From a bacterium (GTDB taxonomy: Bacteria > Verrucomicrobiota > Verrucomicrobiia > Limisphaerales > UBA11358), in contig JAJXXI010000511.1 of NCBI GenBank assembly GCA_021781185.1, positions 1-7,777 of the forward strand: a DNA stretch of 7,777 nt, written 5' to 3'. The position numbers and the translations under genes were made by a program. Under the pieces are notes generated by a model, which did no database searches, had not been told where the DNA came from, and worked only from the letters and a program-made list of their open reading frames with translations. Positions within the stretch are counted from its first letter, which is position 1. Each line of letters begins with the position of its first letter. Positions 6,360-7,777 of this stretch are shown here, piece after piece.

Positions 6360-7439
6360 TCATTTGTGCTTTCCGTCAGGGTTTATGCAGCCGAAACATT
6401 GCCGGGGTTGGTCTGCCGGGTGCATCCATTCCAACAGTCCACCTGTGGTGGAATTGGTGGCGACCGGTGTCCAAAGGATGAGGTTGGTCGAAGTCATCAG
6501 CACGCATTCCATTCCGTCGGGCACTTGCGCGGTGGAGTGGAAAACGCCGTTGGACAGAAGGGGCACGTCGAACTGCGGTTTCAGCTCAAAGTGAGCCGCG
6601 TCATACCAAATCATGAAACCGGCGTGCCAGGTGTCCTGATGAATTTCGAACTGATGAACATTGGCCAGCGAGGGCGCGCCTTCCGTCTGGCACCGCCAGA
6701 CAACGTCGCCCGTCAGCGGGATGCGGTGGAATGTCCACGCGTGGTTCTTCTTTACGAGTTGCTGATCGGGTATGTGGCGAAAGCTTCCGCCCGCGCAATT
6801 CAGCATGATGACCGGCTGGTTCCCTTGGAAACCGCAGGCACTGCCATTCTCCGACCATGTCCAGAACGACAGCCAGCCGGTGCCAAATCGTAGCGAGTAG
6901 TTTCCAACTCGCAGAAGATTCGTTGTGTCACTGACCGACGAAGCAACCTCTTCCCAGTCGGGCCCGAACGATCCCCACTCAGCAGCGTTGCCCTCGGCGA
7001 AGTCGGCGGCGGTGACGTGTGCGCCGGCCAGCAGCGATGCGGATGCAAGCGGGCCGTCCGTCCGCCGCTTGGTGAATGAACGGAAGGTTTTCATCGGATG
7101 GATTATTGGAATGGAATTCAAGGTTGGGACAGACGGAGGAAATGGCTGGCCACCAGGGGCACCCACCGTGGCGTTGGTGAAGTTGAGATGGCTGCTGGCC
7201 ACCGTGGTGGGCGCGGCGGAAGCAGTGCCAGCGGGCGGCTCGTCAGGGTTGGGTGCAACCATTTCCGCCGTCCGCCACGCGATCAAACCGGATGGAATCC
7301 TGTTAACAGACCAAGACTTGGCCGGGGCGGTTTGCCCAATCCAGATGAGGTGTTCGCTGGCGGCATCGCGACAGCCAAAAACCATCCTGCCAGAACTGGC
7401 GGGTAAGGTGGGAGCTTTCAAGATACACGGACTCTTCAT
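6360..7439 (-). CDS. Exported carbohydrate-binding-like protein, frameshifted end, uncertain start
   Basis: A 359-codon frame whose recognisable protein begins at Met116 (ATG 7094): basic MKTFRSFTKRR, moderately hydrophobic GPLASASLLAGAHVTA, then a beta-rich domain with NLLRVGNYSLRFGTG, LSFWTWSENG, GFQGNQPVIMLNCAGGSFRH and FEIHQDTWHAGFMIWYDAAHF. This looks like a jelly-roll carbohydrate-binding module, though no family is named with confidence. The end, LMTSTNLILWTPVATNST, is the same kind of C-terminal module as in the LamG neighbour. The final CFGCINPDGKHK looks frameshifted: the next frame gives FRLHKP and stops at 6376-6378. ATG 7439 has a strong Shine-Dalgarno site (GGGGAGG, 7446-7452), but residues 1-115 are Pro/Ala-rich with no signal peptide and may not belong to the functional protein. 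First gene of the minus-strand group. Confidence 0.68.
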   Translation of the reverse strand: MKSPCILKAPTLPASSGRMVFGCRDAASEHLIWIGQTAPAKSWSVNRIPSGLIAWRTAEMVAPNPDEPPAGTASAAPTTVASSHLNFTNATVGAPGGQPFPPSVPTLNSIPIIHPMKTFRSFTKRRTDGPLASASLLAGAHVTAADFAEGNAAEWGSFGPDWEEVASSVSDTTNLLRVGNYSLRFGTGWLSFWTWSENGSACGFQGNQPVIMLNCAGGSFRHIPDQQLVKKNHAWTFHRIPLTGDVVWRCQTEGAPSLANVHQFEIHQDTWHAGFMIWYDAAHFELKPQFDVPLLSNGVFHSTAQVPDGMECVLMTSTNLILWTPVATNSTTGGLLEWMHPADQPRQCFGCINPDGKHK

Positions 7440-7445
7440 AAGCCG

Positions 7446-7452
7446 CCTCCCC
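7446..7452 (-). promoter_or_regulatory. Strong Shine-Dalgarno site before ATG 7439
   Basis: Minus-strand GGGGAGG with a 6-base spacer to ATG 7439, an almost ideal ribosome binding site. It is the main argument for the long form of the 6360-7439 gene, against the internal signal-peptide-like start at 7094, which has no such site. Confidence 0.5.
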
Positions 7453-7467
7453 TTGAAACAATTCCAT

Positions 7468-7495
7468 TTAAAACCTCACTTTGTTGGTCATACAA
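7468..7495 (-). promoter_or_regulatory. Possible promoter of the minus-strand secreted-protein group
   Basis: On the minus strand a TTGTAT hexamer (7490-7495) is separated by 16 bases from TTTTAA (7468-7473), close to a sigma70-type -35/-10 pair. Transcription would start near 7460, just upstream of the Shine-Dalgarno site at 7446-7452. It lies in the 205-base divergent region (7440-7644), where a promoter must exist. This is a by-eye match only; the remainder of that region shows no other clear site. Confidence 0.3.
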
Positions 7496-7600
7496 CCCCA
7501 AACTGGCGGGACTCAATAAGTATAAGCTGGCGCGCTGAAAGGTATTATCGTCCAACCTCGCGGGGTGTTGTTTGTGGTGAGGCAAGGCAAGCCGCGGAAA

Positions 7601-7722
7601 TTTCCTGATTTGAAACCATCCCGGTTCGCGCTAAAATTCCACCAGTGAAAAGTAAAATCCTGTTGCCGGCCATTTTCATCGCCACGTTTGCGTTGTCGCG
7701 AATTCCCGGTTTGTTACCGGCG
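7601..7722 (+). repeat. Diverged direct repeat, right copy (matches 3392-3513)
   Basis: This is the leader and first 26 codons of the DUF6580-like gene at 7645. It aligns without gaps to 3392-3513 at about 66% identity by hand count. Because the leader (7601-7644) is similar as well as the coding part, the two copies probably descend from a common gene start including its 5' region. Confidence 0.72.
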
Positions 7723-7777
7723 GATTTCAGCGCGGCGTATGCGCTGGCCTTCTGCGCCGGGGTTTATTTCCGTGGTG
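7645..7777 (+). CDS. DUF6580-like integral membrane protein, 3' end outside window
   Basis: The first 44 codons from GTG 7645: VKSKILLPAIFIATFALSRI followed by PGLLPADFSAAYALAFCAGV and YFRG. One hydrophobic segment (residues ~5-17), an (F)ALSR motif, a PxxFSAAYALAFCAGVYF segment and an aromatic end match my memory of the DUF6580 family, small multi-pass membrane proteins resembling ECF-type substrate-binding subunits, where the usual pattern is ALSRxxPxPxNFxPxxALALFxGAYF. GTG 7645 is the only sensible start: an in-frame TGA lies at 7606-7608 and no ATG falls between. No Shine-Dalgarno site is seen. The gene is divergent from the secreted-protein group. Substrate unknown. A truncated relative of this gene start is at 3436-3513. 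Confidence 0.72.
   Translation, partial: MKSKILLPAIFIATFALSRIPGLLPADFSAAYALAFCAGVYFRG

Noticed and set aside
5725..6594. 289-codon open frame on the plus strand opposite the LamG and upstream exported genes
   Set aside because: Antisense to clear LamG/signal-peptide coding sequence and crossing a gene boundary; no domain, signal peptide or ribosome binding site.
6925..7608. 227-codon plus-strand frame reaching into the divergent intergenic region
   Set aside because: It looks like low-complexity Ala/Gly/Ser shadow sequence and would run through the promoter region. Because the opposite frame at 7095-7439 is itself uncertain, it cannot be excluded entirely, but there is no positive support.
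3392..7722. Direct repeats as ends of a transposable element (long terminal repeats or target duplication)
   Set aside because: The copies differ at about one third of positions, are far longer than a target duplication, match a gene start in frame, and enclose no transposase or integrase.

Overview
The window looks like part of a chromosome from a Verrucomicrobiota bacterium, probably of the Pedosphaera/Limisphaera kind. This is an inference, not a database result. It rests on a moderately high GC content, secreted LamG/DNRLRE-type proteins whose C-termini end in 'FFRV'-like motifs, a response regulator with a long loop after the phospho-aspartate, and genes that mostly lack Shine-Dalgarno sites. 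No RNA genes, CRISPR array, transposase or integrase were found.

Left part (1-3315, + strand): the 3' part of lutA, then lutB and lutC, the three-component iron-sulfur/LUD system for oxidising L-lactate to pyruvate, followed 32 bases later by a stand-alone receiver-domain response regulator. The lut genes are packed as an operon. Both gaps are bridged by tiny reading frames: a 39-codon ORF overlaps lutA and lutB by ATGA at each end, and a 15-codon ORF starts in ATGA at the lutB stop and ends one base before the lutC start.

Right part (3432-7439, - strand): a run of exported-protein genes read right to left. They are a carbohydrate-binding-like surface protein with a frameshifted end, a LamG + DNRLRE protein, a possible 73-residue secreted peptide, and a beta-helix-like repeat protein. 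They probably form one transcription unit starting near 7460. At 7645 a + strand gene begins that resembles the DUF6580 membrane-protein family and runs off the window.

The most unexpected structure is a diverged direct repeat. The leader and first 26 codons of the DUF6580-like gene (7601-7722) have a second copy at 3392-3513, ungapped, about 66% identical over 122 bases by hand count. That copy lies antisense under the 3' end of the beta-helix gene. The internal repeat of the beta-helix protein breaks off exactly where the relic begins, so its last ~23 residues are read from the wrong strand of a dead DUF6580-like gene. This marks an old rearrangement junction at about 3504-3513.
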